26,453 bases of DNA from DATGQT01 sp033720695 (GCA_033720695.1 JAWWCA010000016.1:1-26453); one strand, 5' to 3'; shown: positions 7,787-15,201, numbered from the stretch's first letter. Numbers and translations are program-made. The notes: a model not told the origin generated them from the letters alone.

Positions 7787-7837
7787 GAAGCTACGGCTGC
7801 CCCGCCCCCGCCGACGGCGCCGGCCCGGCGTAGCTTC
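7787..7837. repeat. Spaced 9-bp inverted repeat in the lptB-padR divergent intergenic region
   Basis: GAAGCTACG at 7787-7795 is mirrored by CGTAGCTTC at 7829-7837. The arm centres are 42 bp apart, close to four helical turns. Each arm also contains TAGCTTC in the direction of the nearer gene (padR 24 nt away, lptB 6 nt away), so the arms may be divergent -10 elements, regulator half-sites, or both. The two genes face outward from an 80-bp gap, a common arrangement for autoregulated PadR genes. Confidence 0.45.
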
Positions 7838-7861
7838 TCGCACGCTGACGTCTCCCGCCCC

Positions 7862-8425
7862 ATGGCCTCGTCCAACCGCACCGAGTACGCCGTCCTCGGC
7901 CTCCTCGCCCTCGGCGCCCGCACCGGCTACGACATCAAGAAGATGGCCGACGGCGCGCTCTCGCACTTCTGGAACGAGAGCTTCGGGCACATCTACCCCG
8001 TCCTCCGGCGCCTGGAAGGGCGCGGCCTGCTCACGAGCACCGTCGAGCCCCAGGAGGGACGGCCGGACCGGAGGGTCTACGCGCTCACGCCCGAGGGCCA
8101 GGCCACGCTCCAGGCGTGGTTCGCGCAGCCGGTGGAGCCGGTGCCGCCCCGCAACGAGCTCCTCCTCAAGCTGTTCTTCGCCCCCCTCGCCTCACCCGAA
8201 GACCTCCGCCGCCAGATCGAGGCCAACCGCGACGCCCAACGAGCTGCGCTCGACGCGCTCGACGCGCTCGCGGAGCGGGTGACTCGCGAGGAGGCGCACA
8301 ACCCCAACCTCCCCGCCTGGCTCCTCACCGTCGACCATCGCCGCGCCACGCTCCGCGCCCTCCTCGACTGGAGCGACGACGCGCTCGACCAGCTGCCCGT
8401 CGCCGCCGAGTCATCCGCCGGCTGA
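7862..8425 (+). CDS. PadR family transcriptional regulator
   Basis: A 187-aa regulator with the PadR winged helix at residues 1-80: TEYAVLGLLALGARTGYDIKK, FWNESFGHIYPVLRRLEGRGLL and the wing GRPDRRVYALTPEGQATL. The remainder (about 90-180) is the helical Vir_act_alpha_C-type dimerisation region, with LLKLFFAPLASPEDLRRQIEAN. Members repress stress, efflux or phenolic-acid genes and often regulate themselves. The effector here is unknown. The ATG at 7862 was chosen because the family begins almost exactly there; the frame is open far upstream only as a shadow of lptB. It diverges from lptB across a dyad-containing 81-bp gap, and its last 15 bases overlap the 3' end of ostA on the other strand. 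Confidence 0.93.
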   Translation: MASSNRTEYAVLGLLALGARTGYDIKKMADGALSHFWNESFGHIYPVLRRLEGRGLLTSTVEPQEGRPDRRVYALTPEGQATLQAWFAQPVEPVPPRNELLLKLFFAPLASPEDLRRQIEANRDAQRAALDALDALAERVTREEAHNPNLPAWLLTVDHRRATLRALLDWSDDALDQLPVAAESSAG

Positions 8426-10084
8426 GGAGGCCCCTTCCTGGACCGGCGCGAGGGGCCTCCCCTCCGGCGGATCCACGCCCTCGGCCTCCGATTCTTCCCG
8501 CCCGGCGTCTTCCGCGAGCCACGCGGCTTCCCAAGCGTCCGGCGCCAGCAGCGAGGCGCGCGTCGGCCGCGCGCTCGGGTCGAAGGCATAGTTGGGCAAC
8601 CGGAACGGCTCCGGGAGGATCAGCGGGCCGTACGCGACGCCCTCGATGCCTCGGCTCCCGGTGATCTCGCGCAGCTCGCCATCCCGGAAGTGGAAAGCGA
8701 GGCTGTCGGCCGAGAGGCGATCCCCGCCCGCGAGGAGGCTGTCCCCCGTGGCCCGGTAGGTGATCGCCTCGGCCGTGGGCCAGACGGAGAGGACGCGGAG
8801 GGTGTCGTCCCGGAAGCGGGCGAGCATCTGGCGTCCGGCGAGCTGGCGGACGCGGCCCCGCACGCTGTCGAGCTGGGCCGCGAACGCGCCGCTGGTCACC
8901 TCCAGCCGCTCGACCGACTCGTCCCTCGCGTGGGCCACGAGGGTGTCGCCCGTGAGCTGCGCCCCCTCGGTCCACACCGAGGGCCGGGGCGGGCCGTAGA
9001 GCGCGAGCCGGTCCACCACCGCCGCCAGGGAGTCGGCCGGCACCAGCCGCTCGAAGGCGGCCGAGTCGGCGACGGCGGCGAGGCGGCGCTGGACCAGGCG
9101 CACGGCCCCGACCCCGAGGACCTGCGTGAGCGTCCCCGCGAGGGTGTCGCGCCGGAGGGCGTCGAGGCGACGCGCCCGCACGAGCGTGGTGTCGGTCGCG
9201 CCCGTCGAGTCCGTGCGGAGGCGGACGAGGAGCGGGTCGTCTCCTCCGTCGCCGACGACGCGGCTGGTGCCGGCCCGCCCGTCGTGCTCGCCGCGGGCCC
9301 CGAAGAGGAGGACGCGACGCGTGGAGTCGGGGGGAGCCGCGCCCTCGGCGTCGTCCGTGCGCTCGTCGCCGAGGCGCTCGAGGACGACGCGGCCGCGGGC
9401 CAGACTCCTCTCGGTGCTGCGGAAGTGCGTGAGGGAGTCGGCGTCGAGGCGGACGTCGCGGCGGCGGAGCCGCACGTCGTCCGTGAAGTCGGCCCGCTCG
9501 GCGCGGGCGTCGTAGACGCCGCGCTGGCTGGTCAGCACCATCGTGGAGTCCCGGAGCTCGACGCCGCCCTCGACGGTCGCCACCTCGCGACGGCCGTCGT
9601 AGACCCCGCGGGGAGCCGTGAGCGTGACGCCGTCCTGGTACAGCACGCCGCCCTCGTTGAACGTCGAGACGCTGGTGCGCCGCTGGTGCCGCGCCGACGG
9701 GGCGAGGAGGACGGAGGTGCTGTCGGCGATCCGGACGTCGCCCTCGGCCACGGCCTCCTCGGTGGTGGCGTCGTAGACCACGCGGCGGGCCGTGAGGGTG
9801 TCCGTCCCGCTGACGATGCGGACTCGCCCGTCGAGCGTCACGAGTCCAGCCTCGACGCGCTGCACCGCCCGGTCGGCCCACAGCTGCGTCGTGTCCTGCC
9901 GCAGGGCCACGTTGCCCACGAGGGTTCGGAGGGTCTCTCCCGTCGTCGCGTCCACCACAACGGAGTCCGCGTTGACGAGCTGGACGAGACGGGGCTGTGC
10001 TCCCGCCGCGGTGGACAAGACGGCGAGGGCGGCGAGTACGGGGAGCCGCACGCGCCAAGCCCTCCACGCGGCGCCCGCCCTCAT
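8411..10084 (-). CDS. OstA-like (LptA/LptD N-terminal fold) periplasmic LPS-transport protein
   Basis: A 557-aa exported protein with a signal peptide ending near AAGA-Q (about residues 1-29, core LPVLAALAVLSTAAGA). The body repeats a beta-jellyroll pattern in which short strands end in GNV, GRV, GDV or GGV, for example LRTLVGNVALRQDTTQLWAD, TLDGRVRIVSGTDTLTA, EEAVAEGDVRIADST and VATVEGGVELRDST. This is the OstA/LptA signature of a periplasmic slide for lipopolysaccharide. The length is that of the Bacteroidota OstA-like protein, much longer than E. coli LptA (185 aa). The acidic, proline-containing tail is probably disordered. Its ATG overlaps the lptC stop as ATGA, showing translational coupling. 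Confidence 0.85.
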   Translation of the reverse strand: MRAGAAWRAWRVRLPVLAALAVLSTAAGAQPRLVQLVNADSVVVDATTGETLRTLVGNVALRQDTTQLWADRAVQRVEAGLVTLDGRVRIVSGTDTLTARRVVYDATTEEAVAEGDVRIADSTSVLLAPSARHQRRTSVSTFNEGGVLYQDGVTLTAPRGVYDGRREVATVEGGVELRDSTMVLTSQRGVYDARAERADFTDDVRLRRRDVRLDADSLTHFRSTERSLARGRVVLERLGDERTDDAEGAAPPDSTRRVLLFGARGEHDGRAGTSRVVGDGGDDPLLVRLRTDSTGATDTTLVRARRLDALRRDTLAGTLTQVLGVGAVRLVQRRLAAVADSAAFERLVPADSLAAVVDRLALYGPPRPSVWTEGAQLTGDTLVAHARDESVERLEVTSGAFAAQLDSVRGRVRQLAGRQMLARFRDDTLRVLSVWPTAEAITYRATGDSLLAGGDRLSADSLAFHFRDGELREITGSRGIEGVAYGPLILPEPFRLPNYAFDPSARPTRASLLAPDAWEAAWLAEDAGREESEAEGVDPPEGRPLAPVQEGASSAGG

Positions 10085-10644
10085 TGCTCCACCTCCAGCT
10101 CGCCAGAACCCTGGCGGAACGCGTAGCGCGAGAGGTCTTCGGAGGCGACGAGGCCGACCCCCTGGACGCGCTCGGCCGGCGAGACGAAGCGGAAGTACCC
10201 GTCGGCGCGGAGCTGCTGCCTCCGTTCGTCCCAGGCCACCTGCTCGCTCTCGAGCCGGCGGTCGGACGCCGTCGTCACCTCGACGCCCCCCTCGGCCACG
10301 AACCGCCGTTCCTCGTCGTGGTAAACGAGCCGGTCGGCACGCACGGTGGCCGATGGGGCTCCCGCCTCGTCGTAGATCTCGACGCGGACGCGAGCGGAGT
10401 CGCCGCCCATCGGATCGGGACCGAGCCGGACGAACAGGCTGTCGGGCGGGCGGTCGAACCGGGCCAGGTAGGGTGCGTCGAGGACGAGGCGCGGGCGCCC
10501 TCCCTCGTCCACGTGGAGGACGGCGTCCCAGCTCTCCTGGTCCGGCACCGCGGCGAGGTCGGCCTCCGTGGGCAGCGCCTCGTCGTGGGAGCGGGCGCAC
10601 CCGGCGAGGAGCACGAGGGCGAGGACGACGAAGCGTGGAGGCAC
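10081..10644 (-). CDS. lptC: LPS export ABC transporter periplasmic protein LptC
   Basis: A 187-aa protein that by family hands LPS from the LptB2FG extractor to the OstA/LptA bridge. The N-terminus VPPRFVVLALVLLAGC is a lipoprotein signal with lipobox LAGC. Bacteroidota LptC proteins are often lipoproteins, unlike the transmembrane-anchored E. coli form. The rest has LptC-like strands: SWDAVLHVDEGGRPRLVLDA, ARVRVEIYDEAGAPSATVRAD, RRFVAEGGVEVTT and ESEQVAWDERRQQLRADG, ending with a VQGVGLVASEDLSRYAF segment shared with OstA proteins. The start is a GTG at 10644, chosen because it puts the lipobox at residues 13-16. It is first in a two-gene operon with ostA (ATGA overlap). Confidence 0.88.
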   Translation of the reverse strand: MPPRFVVLALVLLAGCARSHDEALPTEADLAAVPDQESWDAVLHVDEGGRPRLVLDAPYLARFDRPPDSLFVRLGPDPMGGDSARVRVEIYDEAGAPSATVRADRLVYHDEERRFVAEGGVEVTTASDRRLESEQVAWDERRQQLRADGYFRFVSPAERVQGVGLVASEDLSRYAFRQGSGELEVEQ

Positions 10645-10996
10645 GGGGGCGGTGGCGAGGCACGGCGAAGATACGGGGGGCACCCGAGTGCGGCGGCCAG
10701 TCGGAAGGTCGGAGCGGTCCGTTTCGGTTCCTCGCTCGGTCGTTCCGAAACCGTGGGGGGCAGGAGTGGAACGAGGGGAGCCGCGGCCCTGGTGCGTCTC
10801 CCCCGGCCTCTCTGCCGGAGGCCAGGGCACCGAGGAAGGCCCGGCGCGTATGGGAGCGGCGATTGTCGCTCTGCCGGGACAAGAGCGGCGGGAGGTTTGC
10901 CCACGGTGGTACGATATTGGTCGCGTAGGGAGCAGCGCCGATACCCGACGGCGCACGGCCCGTGCACGGCTGCCTCCCCCGCCATCCGCCCTCGTC
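10645..10996. other. 352-bp stretch without a gene between lptC and the STAS gene
   Basis: No convincing coding frame is seen on either strand. The stretch holds a TATCTTC element at 10667-10673 for lptC (minus strand). It also has a 7-bp inverted repeat, GTTTCGG at 10721-10727 and CCGAAAC at 10745-10751, and a short hairpin, GGCCTC at 10805-10810 and GAGGCC at 10818-10823. An AT-richer patch (TACGATATTGG at 10910-10920) preceded by TTTGCC at 10896-10901 could be part of the promoter of the partner-switching operon, giving a leader of about 70 nt. Promoters for both divergent operons must lie here, but only the lptC element is well placed. Confidence 0.5.
10667..10673 (-). promoter_or_regulatory. 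Putative -10/-7 element of lptC-ostA
   Basis: TATCTTC on the minus strand ends 22 nt before the lptC GTG, matching in sequence and distance the elements before glmS and the DAHP synthase gene. No -33 TTG is visible. Confidence 0.3.
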
Positions 10997-11380
10997 ATGA
11001 GTTTCTCCATCCAGAAGACCTCCCCCACGCTCGCCGTCGTCCGCGTCGGCAAGGCGCTGGACTTCCGCAACGCAGCCGAGTTCAAGGCGAGCTGCCAGGA
11101 GCACGTCCGCGCTGGCGTCCGCCACTTCGTCCTCGACTTCTCGGGCACCGGCATCCTCGACTCCACCGGGCTCGGCGTCGTCTTCTCGCTCTACCGCCAG
11201 CTCACCCCGATCGGCGGGCAGGTGGTGTTCGCGAGCGTGAGCCGCCCCGTCCAGGTGGTCGTGCAGCTCACGCGGACCTACAAGGTGTTCCGTCAGTTCC
11301 CCACCGTCGACGCTGCCGTCGAGACGCTGAGCCGCCCGGCCCCGGCGCCCGCTCCTGGCCGCCCGACGGGCACGGCCTGA
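10997..11380 (+). CDS. STAS-domain anti-sigma factor antagonist (SpoIIAA/RsbV-like)
   Basis: A 127-aa single STAS domain with a short Pro/Ala-rich tail. The core reads LAVVRVGKALDFRNAAEFK, HFVLDFSGTGILDSTGLGVV and VVFASVSRPVQVVVQLT. The DSTG loop contains the phosphorylatable Ser (S56), as in SpoIIAA and RsbV. In the family the unphosphorylated form binds the anti-sigma kinase and frees its client, phosphorylation by the kinase switches it off, and a PP2C phosphatase resets it. Both a kinase-like gene (57 nt downstream) and a PP2C gene follow on the same strand, so the switch is locally complete. The ATG at 10997 fits the family N-terminus; the upstream open frame is non-coding by composition. 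Confidence 0.92.
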   Translation: MSFSIQKTSPTLAVVRVGKALDFRNAAEFKASCQEHVRAGVRHFVLDFSGTGILDSTGLGVVFSLYRQLTPIGGQVVFASVSRPVQVVVQLTRTYKVFRQFPTVDAAVETLSRPAPAPAPGRPTGTA

Positions 11381-11437
11381 GCGGGACCCGGCGCCCGCTG
11401 CGGTGCCCGCCGCGGCGCCCCCCACCCGGCCCTGCCC

Positions 11438-11968
11438 ATGCCCGGCTCTTCTCCGTCGTACGCCTGCCGCTTCCGGGACCTCGACACGATTGTGGATGAG
11501 GTCCATGCCCTCTTTGCGGGGTGGGCCCGCGCGGGCACCTTCGCCGAGACCCTTGACGCGTCGGGGATTTTCGTCGCCCAGCTTGCCGTGCACGAGTGGG
11601 TGGCCAACCTCGTCCAGCACGCCGCCTTCGGCGGCCGGGCGGTCGAGATCGACCTCTCGCTCACGGTCGAGGCCGGGGGCCTCCGCTGCGTGATCGAGGA
11701 CAACTCGGACGGGTTCGACTTCGAGGAGCAGGTCGACCGGCAGGAGCGGCTCGTGCAGGCGCCGGAGCCGAGCGAGCGGGGACGCGGCCTGCTGATGCTC
11801 ATCGCGTGCGCCGAGGACCTCCGCTACGAGTCGGCCGGGCGGGGGCGCCAGCGGATCGCGTTCGTGGTCCCCGCCTCGCTCCCCCCCGAGCGGCTCCTCT
11901 CGCTGTTCCCCCCCGACCACCTCCGCGGCGACGCGGCGCAGCCGCAGCCCGCCGGGCCCACCTCGTGA
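11438..11968 (+). CDS. RsbW/SpoIIAB-like serine kinase (HATPase_c_2)
   Basis: A 176-aa GHKL ATPase-fold protein. The N box is AVHEWVANLVQHA with N57 as the Mg ligand, the G1 box is IEDNSDGFDF (D88, D91-G92), and the G2 box is SERGRGLLML near 112-121. There is no sensor or membrane domain, so it matches the soluble anti-sigma/serine-kinase class. By family it would bind either a sigma factor or another partner and phosphorylate the upstream STAS protein. A C-terminal extension of about 25 residues (LPPERLLSLFPPDHL and a Pro/Ala-rich tail) is longer than in RsbW. Its stop overlaps the next start as GTGA. The client is not encoded nearby. Confidence 0.9.
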   Translation: MPGSSPSYACRFRDLDTIVDEVHALFAGWARAGTFAETLDASGIFVAQLAVHEWVANLVQHAAFGGRAVEIDLSLTVEAGGLRCVIEDNSDGFDFEEQVDRQERLVQAPEPSERGRGLLMLIACAEDLRYESAGRGRQRIAFVVPASLPPERLLSLFPPDHLRGDAAQPQPAGPTS

Positions 11969-13128
11969 ACGCTCTCGCCCCGCGCTCCCCCACCGTGCCG
12001 ACGCCGCACCCGGCCGTCCACGAGCACTCCATCCTGATCGTCGAGGACAACCCGACGCTCCGGCGCCTCCTGGAGTACCGGATCGGGAAGCACTACGCGG
12101 TGCGGACGGCGGAGGACGGCGAGAAGGCCCTCGCGCTCGTCGAGACGGCGGCGCCCGACCTCATCATCTCGGACATCATGATGCCGAGGATGGACGGGTT
12201 CGCGCTCCTCTCGGCGCTCCGCCGCGCCGAGCGCACCGCCGCAATCCCCTTTATCTTCCTCACCTCGAAGACCGACGACCTCTCCCGCGCCAAGGGGCTC
12301 TCCAACGGCGTCGACGACTACATCACGAAGCCGTTCGACATCGACTACGTCCTCGCCCGCGTCGAGCAGATCATCCAGCGCAGCAAGGTCTACCAGACCC
12401 AGCTCAACGCCCGCATCGGCCGGGACTTCTCGGATCGCCTCCTGCCCAAGACGCTCCCGCGGGAGCCGGGCTACCGCGCCCTCTTCTTCTCCCAGCCCCG
12501 CGAGGACGGCGGCGGCGACCTCTTCGACTGGGTCCGCCTCGACGACGGCTCCTACCTCTTCACCGTCGGCGACATCATGGGGAAGGGGCTCCAGGCGAAG
12601 TTCTATGCCTTCTCGTTCCTCTCCTACATCCGGAGCACGATCCACGCCGTCCTCAAGTCCGACGTCAGCCCGGCCGCGCTCATGCGCCGGGTCAACCGGA
12701 TGCTGATCCAGGACGAGGTGCTCGAGGAGACCTTCGCCAGCCTCCTGCTCCTGCGCTGGCACCCCGAGCAGCACCGCGTGACGTACTGCAACGCCGGCCA
12801 CTGCCGCCCCATCCTCCTCTCGGCCCCGGGCCCCGGGATCGTCGAGTACTCCGACCTCATCCTCGGCCTCGACCCCGCCACCGAGTACGTGGACAAGGCG
12901 TTCTCGCTCCCGGAGGGCAGCGTGCTGCTGTGCTACACCGACGGCCTCAACGAGCACGTGGCGCGGGGCGGGCGGCCGTTCGGCGAGGGCGGCGTGGCCC
13001 TCGCGGCCGCCGAGGCCCACCATGCCGAGCAGCCCATCAAGGCGCTCCTCGAGACCATGCTCGCGCGAAGCGAGGAGCCGCGCTTCTGCGACGACATCCT
13101 GGTGTTCTGGCTCGAGCGGCAGGCCTGA
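11965..13128 (+). CDS. Response regulator fused to PP2C-type SpoIIE/RsbU phosphatase
   Basis: A 387-aa cytoplasmic protein. Residues 21-140 form a receiver domain with acidic pair E27-D28, phosphoacceptor D70 in SDIMMPRMDG, the FLTSKT strand and K122 in TKPFD. A short helical linker (RVEQIIQRSKVYQTQL) leads to a SpoIIE-type PP2C domain at about 165-385 with metal ligands D185 (GGGD), D203 (VGDIMGKG), D326 (YTDG) and D376/D377 (CDDIL). It should dephosphorylate the STAS antagonist when phosphorylated by an unlinked histidine kinase, turning the switch on. The GTG start overlaps the kinase stop (GTGA), showing tight coupling. All catalytic residues appear intact, and the 3' end faces the next gene over 16 nt. 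Confidence 0.93.
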   Translation: MNALAPRSPTVPTPHPAVHEHSILIVEDNPTLRRLLEYRIGKHYAVRTAEDGEKALALVETAAPDLIISDIMMPRMDGFALLSALRRAERTAAIPFIFLTSKTDDLSRAKGLSNGVDDYITKPFDIDYVLARVEQIIQRSKVYQTQLNARIGRDFSDRLLPKTLPREPGYRALFFSQPREDGGGDLFDWVRLDDGSYLFTVGDIMGKGLQAKFYAFSFLSYIRSTIHAVLKSDVSPAALMRRVNRMLIQDEVLEETFASLLLLRWHPEQHRVTYCNAGHCRPILLSAPGPGIVEYSDLILGLDPATEYVDKAFSLPEGSVLLCYTDGLNEHVARGGRPFGEGGVALAAAEAHHAEQPIKALLETMLARSEEPRFCDDILVFWLERQA

Positions 13129-13144
13129 GCGCCCCGCGCCGTCA

Positions 13145-13516
13145 TCAGTTGTCGAAGAAGGGGCCGCCGGGCATCTGGGCGCCGTTGTCCCCCTTCCACC
13201 CATAGCGGTGGAACGTCCCCTCGAACGATCCGAGTTCGGCGGCGTCGAGGATCGGCTCACCGACCCCCTCGTTCATCCACCTCAGCTCTTCCCGAACCTT
13301 CTCTAGGGTGTCGCCGCAGAGTCGCGTCGGGGGGATGGCGAGGCCCAGAAGCATGCCGTCGGCGTCGTAGAACGCCTCGTGGAGGAAGAGCGTGCCGCTC
13401 TCGTGCCGGACGAGGCGGTAGCCCCACTCTGAGATCCGGTCGAGGGTCTCGGAGTCGCGGATGGTGGTGGCAGCGATGTCGAACCCGCAGGACGGGTCGA
13501 ATGGCGTGCGGGCCAT
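13145..13516 (-). CDS. Hypothetical protein
   Basis: A 123-aa soluble acidic protein without signal peptide or membrane segment. It has an alternating pattern (ISEWGYRLVRHESGTLFLHEAFYD, then ADGMLLGLAIPPTRL) suggesting a beta meander followed by a helix (TLEKVREELRWMNEGV) and a tail with GTFHRYGWKG. I do not recognise a family. The ATG at 13516 is preceded by a TACCTTG element 26 nt upstream, so it may have its own promoter. The 3' end converges on the phosphatase gene with a 16-nt gap and no obvious terminator between them. Confidence 0.65.
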   Translation of the reverse strand: MARTPFDPSCGFDIAATTIRDSETLDRISEWGYRLVRHESGTLFLHEAFYDADGMLLGLAIPPTRLCGDTLEKVREELRWMNEGVGEPILDAAELGSFEGTFHRYGWKGDNGAQMPGGPFFDN

Positions 13517-13542
13517 AGGGAGTGTGGGCGGACGAGGATTCG

Positions 13543-13549
13543 CAAGGTA
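13543..13549 (-). promoter_or_regulatory. Putative -10/-7 element of the 123-aa hypothetical gene
   Basis: TACCTTG on the minus strand ends 26 nt before the ATG at 13516, in GC-rich surroundings. It is one of the recurrent TAnnTT(G/C) elements of this window. Confidence 0.28.
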
Positions 13550-13586
13550 CCCGCGGCGGACCCCGGCGGGGTGGACGGGGGGTGCG

Positions 13587-14222
13587 CTATTCCTTCCCGC
13601 GCTGCCAGGCCGCCCGCGCGCTCTGCTCCAGCGCCGTCAGCTCCGGGAGCCGGACGCCGTGGCGCAGGGCCGCCCGCAGGACGTGCGCCCGCAGGACCTG
13701 ATCGGCTGGCGGGAGGGGGTAGAGGCGGCGGTAGGCGGGTGCGAGGACCGGCGCGAGGAGGGCCTGAACGGCTCCCAGCCGGAACCCCACGAAGCCGGCC
13801 AGCCCCACGAGCACGGCGGCCACCTCGCCCCCGAGGCCCAGCCAGCTCAGCACGACGACGTAGTAGAGGCCCTGGACGAGCGGCTTCTCCACGACGGCCA
13901 GCACCCCGCCGGCCCAGCGGCTCGGCCCCGCGGGCAGCGCCAGCGCCGCCGAGGCGTAGAGCGCAAGGGCGAGGAGGCCGGCCGCCCACGGCGGCACGCC
14001 GAGGAGAAAGATGGGGAGGGCGAGGAGGGCCAGCGTGGCCGGCCCCCGGATCCACACCTCGGCCCGGCGCACGATCTCGCCCAGCGGCTCGTGCTCGAAC
14101 ACCGGCCCGGCCCATTCCACGAGCAGCGTCTCGGTCGTCCGGAAGCGGGTGCCCGCGGGGGTCACGAGCCCCGTGGGCGTGTCCACGTAGGAGGGGGTCG
14201 AGCGGGAGGCGGATCGAGACAA
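13587..14222 (-). CDS. Hypothetical membrane protein
   Basis: A 211-aa protein with a cytosolic-looking N-terminus (LVTPAGTRFRTTETLLVEWAGP), about four hydrophobic segments (TLALLALPIFLLGV, AAGLLALALYASAALAL, LVQGLYYVVVLSWLGL, VAAVLVGLAGFVGFRLGAV) and a basic C-terminal helical tail of about 60 residues. No family is recognised. The start is uncertain: the longest frame begins with TTG at 14222, while a GTG at 14186 would give 199 aa beginning at DTPTGLV. The 49-aa frame ends 30 nt upstream on the same strand, so the two may be co-transcribed. Confidence 0.6.
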   Translation of the reverse strand: MSRSASRSTPSYVDTPTGLVTPAGTRFRTTETLLVEWAGPVFEHEPLGEIVRRAEVWIRGPATLALLALPIFLLGVPPWAAGLLALALYASAALALPAGPSRWAGGVLAVVEKPLVQGLYYVVVLSWLGLGGEVAAVLVGLAGFVGFRLGAVQALLAPVLAPAYRRLYPLPPADQVLRAHVLRAALRHGVRLPELTALEQSARAAWQRGKE

Positions 14223-14252
14223 CGCGGGAGCAACGGCCCTCAGAGCGGGACG

Positions 14253-14402
14253 TCAGCGCTTGCGGGTGAGCCAGAGAGCGATCGGGGCGGCGAGCCACGA
14301 GGCGCGGCGGAAGGCGCGCCCCTGCGGCGTCAGGAAGAGGAAGGCCCGGAGGGCCCAGCGAAACGGGAGGACCCGAGAGAGGGTTCGGAGCGCGACGACC
14401 AT
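14253..14402 (-). CDS. Small hydrophobic/basic protein (49 aa), hypothetical
   Basis: An ATG at 14402 opens a frame of 49 residues ending at TGA 14253-14255: MVVALRTLSRVLPFRW, then ALRAFLFLTPQGRAFRR, then ASWLAAPIALWLTRKR. It is basic and hydrophobic with one or two possible membrane helices and no charge-pattern oddity. Similar tiny membrane peptides are common beside unknown membrane proteins, and it lies just upstream of one on the same strand. There is no ribosome binding site, but this window lacks them generally. A chance frame in GC-rich DNA cannot be excluded. Confidence 0.45.
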   Translation of the reverse strand: MVVALRTLSRVLPFRWALRAFLFLTPQGRAFRRASWLAAPIALWLTRKR

Positions 14403-14484
14403 GGCGGGGGGACGGGTTCGGAGGATGGGTCGGCAGTCCTACCCGGCAGCCCCGTTCGTTCTCCCGGCTCGCAGCCTCTTCACG

Positions 14485-15201
14485 TCAGCCCGGCGACGCC
14501 GGGGGCGCCCCCTCCAGCTCTAGGACAGTCCCGCCCGGCAGGCGGAACCGGTAGCGTGGCGACGCGAGCCCCGCAGCCTGGAGCGGCGGCGTGAGCAGGT
14601 GCGCCATCGCCTCGGCCGTATGGAGCCGCGGCGACTCCGACTGGTCGAGGAAGCGCTCGGCCGAGGCCCGCATCGCGGGGCGCACCTCCTGGAGGGCGAG
14701 CTGCTCCACGCGCTGCCCGCTGCTGCGGTGGAGGCGTGCCCACCCCACGTCGGTCCGCATCTCGGCCCGCTCCAGCTCGGGCTCGACCGAGAACACCTCG
14801 AGCGCGGGGAGGTCCACCTCCACGACGCCGTCCTCGGTGAAGCCGATGTCGGAGGGCCGCAGCCTGCGGACGTCGAACCCGTAGGCGACGCGGCCGGGCA
14901 CGCGCACCTCGGCCCGCGTGGTGCCGAGGTCGAGGTTGAGGAGCCCCGGGAGCAGGGTTTTGTCGCTGCGCCCCTCGACCGTGGTCGCGAACGTGAGCGT
15001 GCCCGTGATGAGGAACGAGGCGGGGGCCTCCTCGGCCAGCGTCGTGACGATGGCCGTCTGCACCGCTTCCTCCGTCAGCCGGGGCCGCGACCCCCACAGG
15101 GCCAGGACGGCCAGGACGGCGACGAGACCGAGCACCAGCCCTGCGACGAGCAGGCGCGGCGCCCGGTGGCGCGAGGGAGAGGCGGAGAGAGCGTCGGACA
15201 T
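14485..15201 (-). CDS. DUF4230 domain-containing protein
   Basis: A 238-aa protein with one N-terminal membrane anchor (about 17-37, LLVAGLVLGLVAVLAVLAL) and a DUF4230 domain outside: LTEEAVQTAIVTTLAEEAPASFLI, then LLNLDLGTTRAEVRVPGRVAYGFDV, then DGVVEVDLPALEVFSVEPEL, and C-terminal helices. The family is widespread in Bacteroidota and has no established function. The strand VAYGFDVRRL followed by VEVDLP is its most typical part. It starts 50 nt after the DMT transporter stop on the same strand, so it may share that transcript. Confidence 0.8.
   Translation of the reverse strand: MSDALSASPSRHRAPRLLVAGLVLGLVAVLAVLALWGSRPRLTEEAVQTAIVTTLAEEAPASFLITGTLTFATTVEGRSDKTLLPGLLNLDLGTTRAEVRVPGRVAYGFDVRRLRPSDIGFTEDGVVEVDLPALEVFSVEPELERAEMRTDVGWARLHRSSGQRVEQLALQEVRPAMRASAERFLDQSESPRLHTAEAMAHLLTPPLQAAGLASPRYRFRLPGGTVLELEGAPPASPG

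Noticed and set aside
8411..11920. A 1169-aa open frame on the minus strand
   Set aside because: Only its last 557 codons are coding (ostA); the rest runs antisense to the STAS and kinase genes and through the lptC gene in another frame.
11824..13260. A 478-aa minus-strand frame
   Set aside because: It is antisense to the response regulator-phosphatase gene, whose catalytic residues are all present. The composition is typical of a shadow frame.
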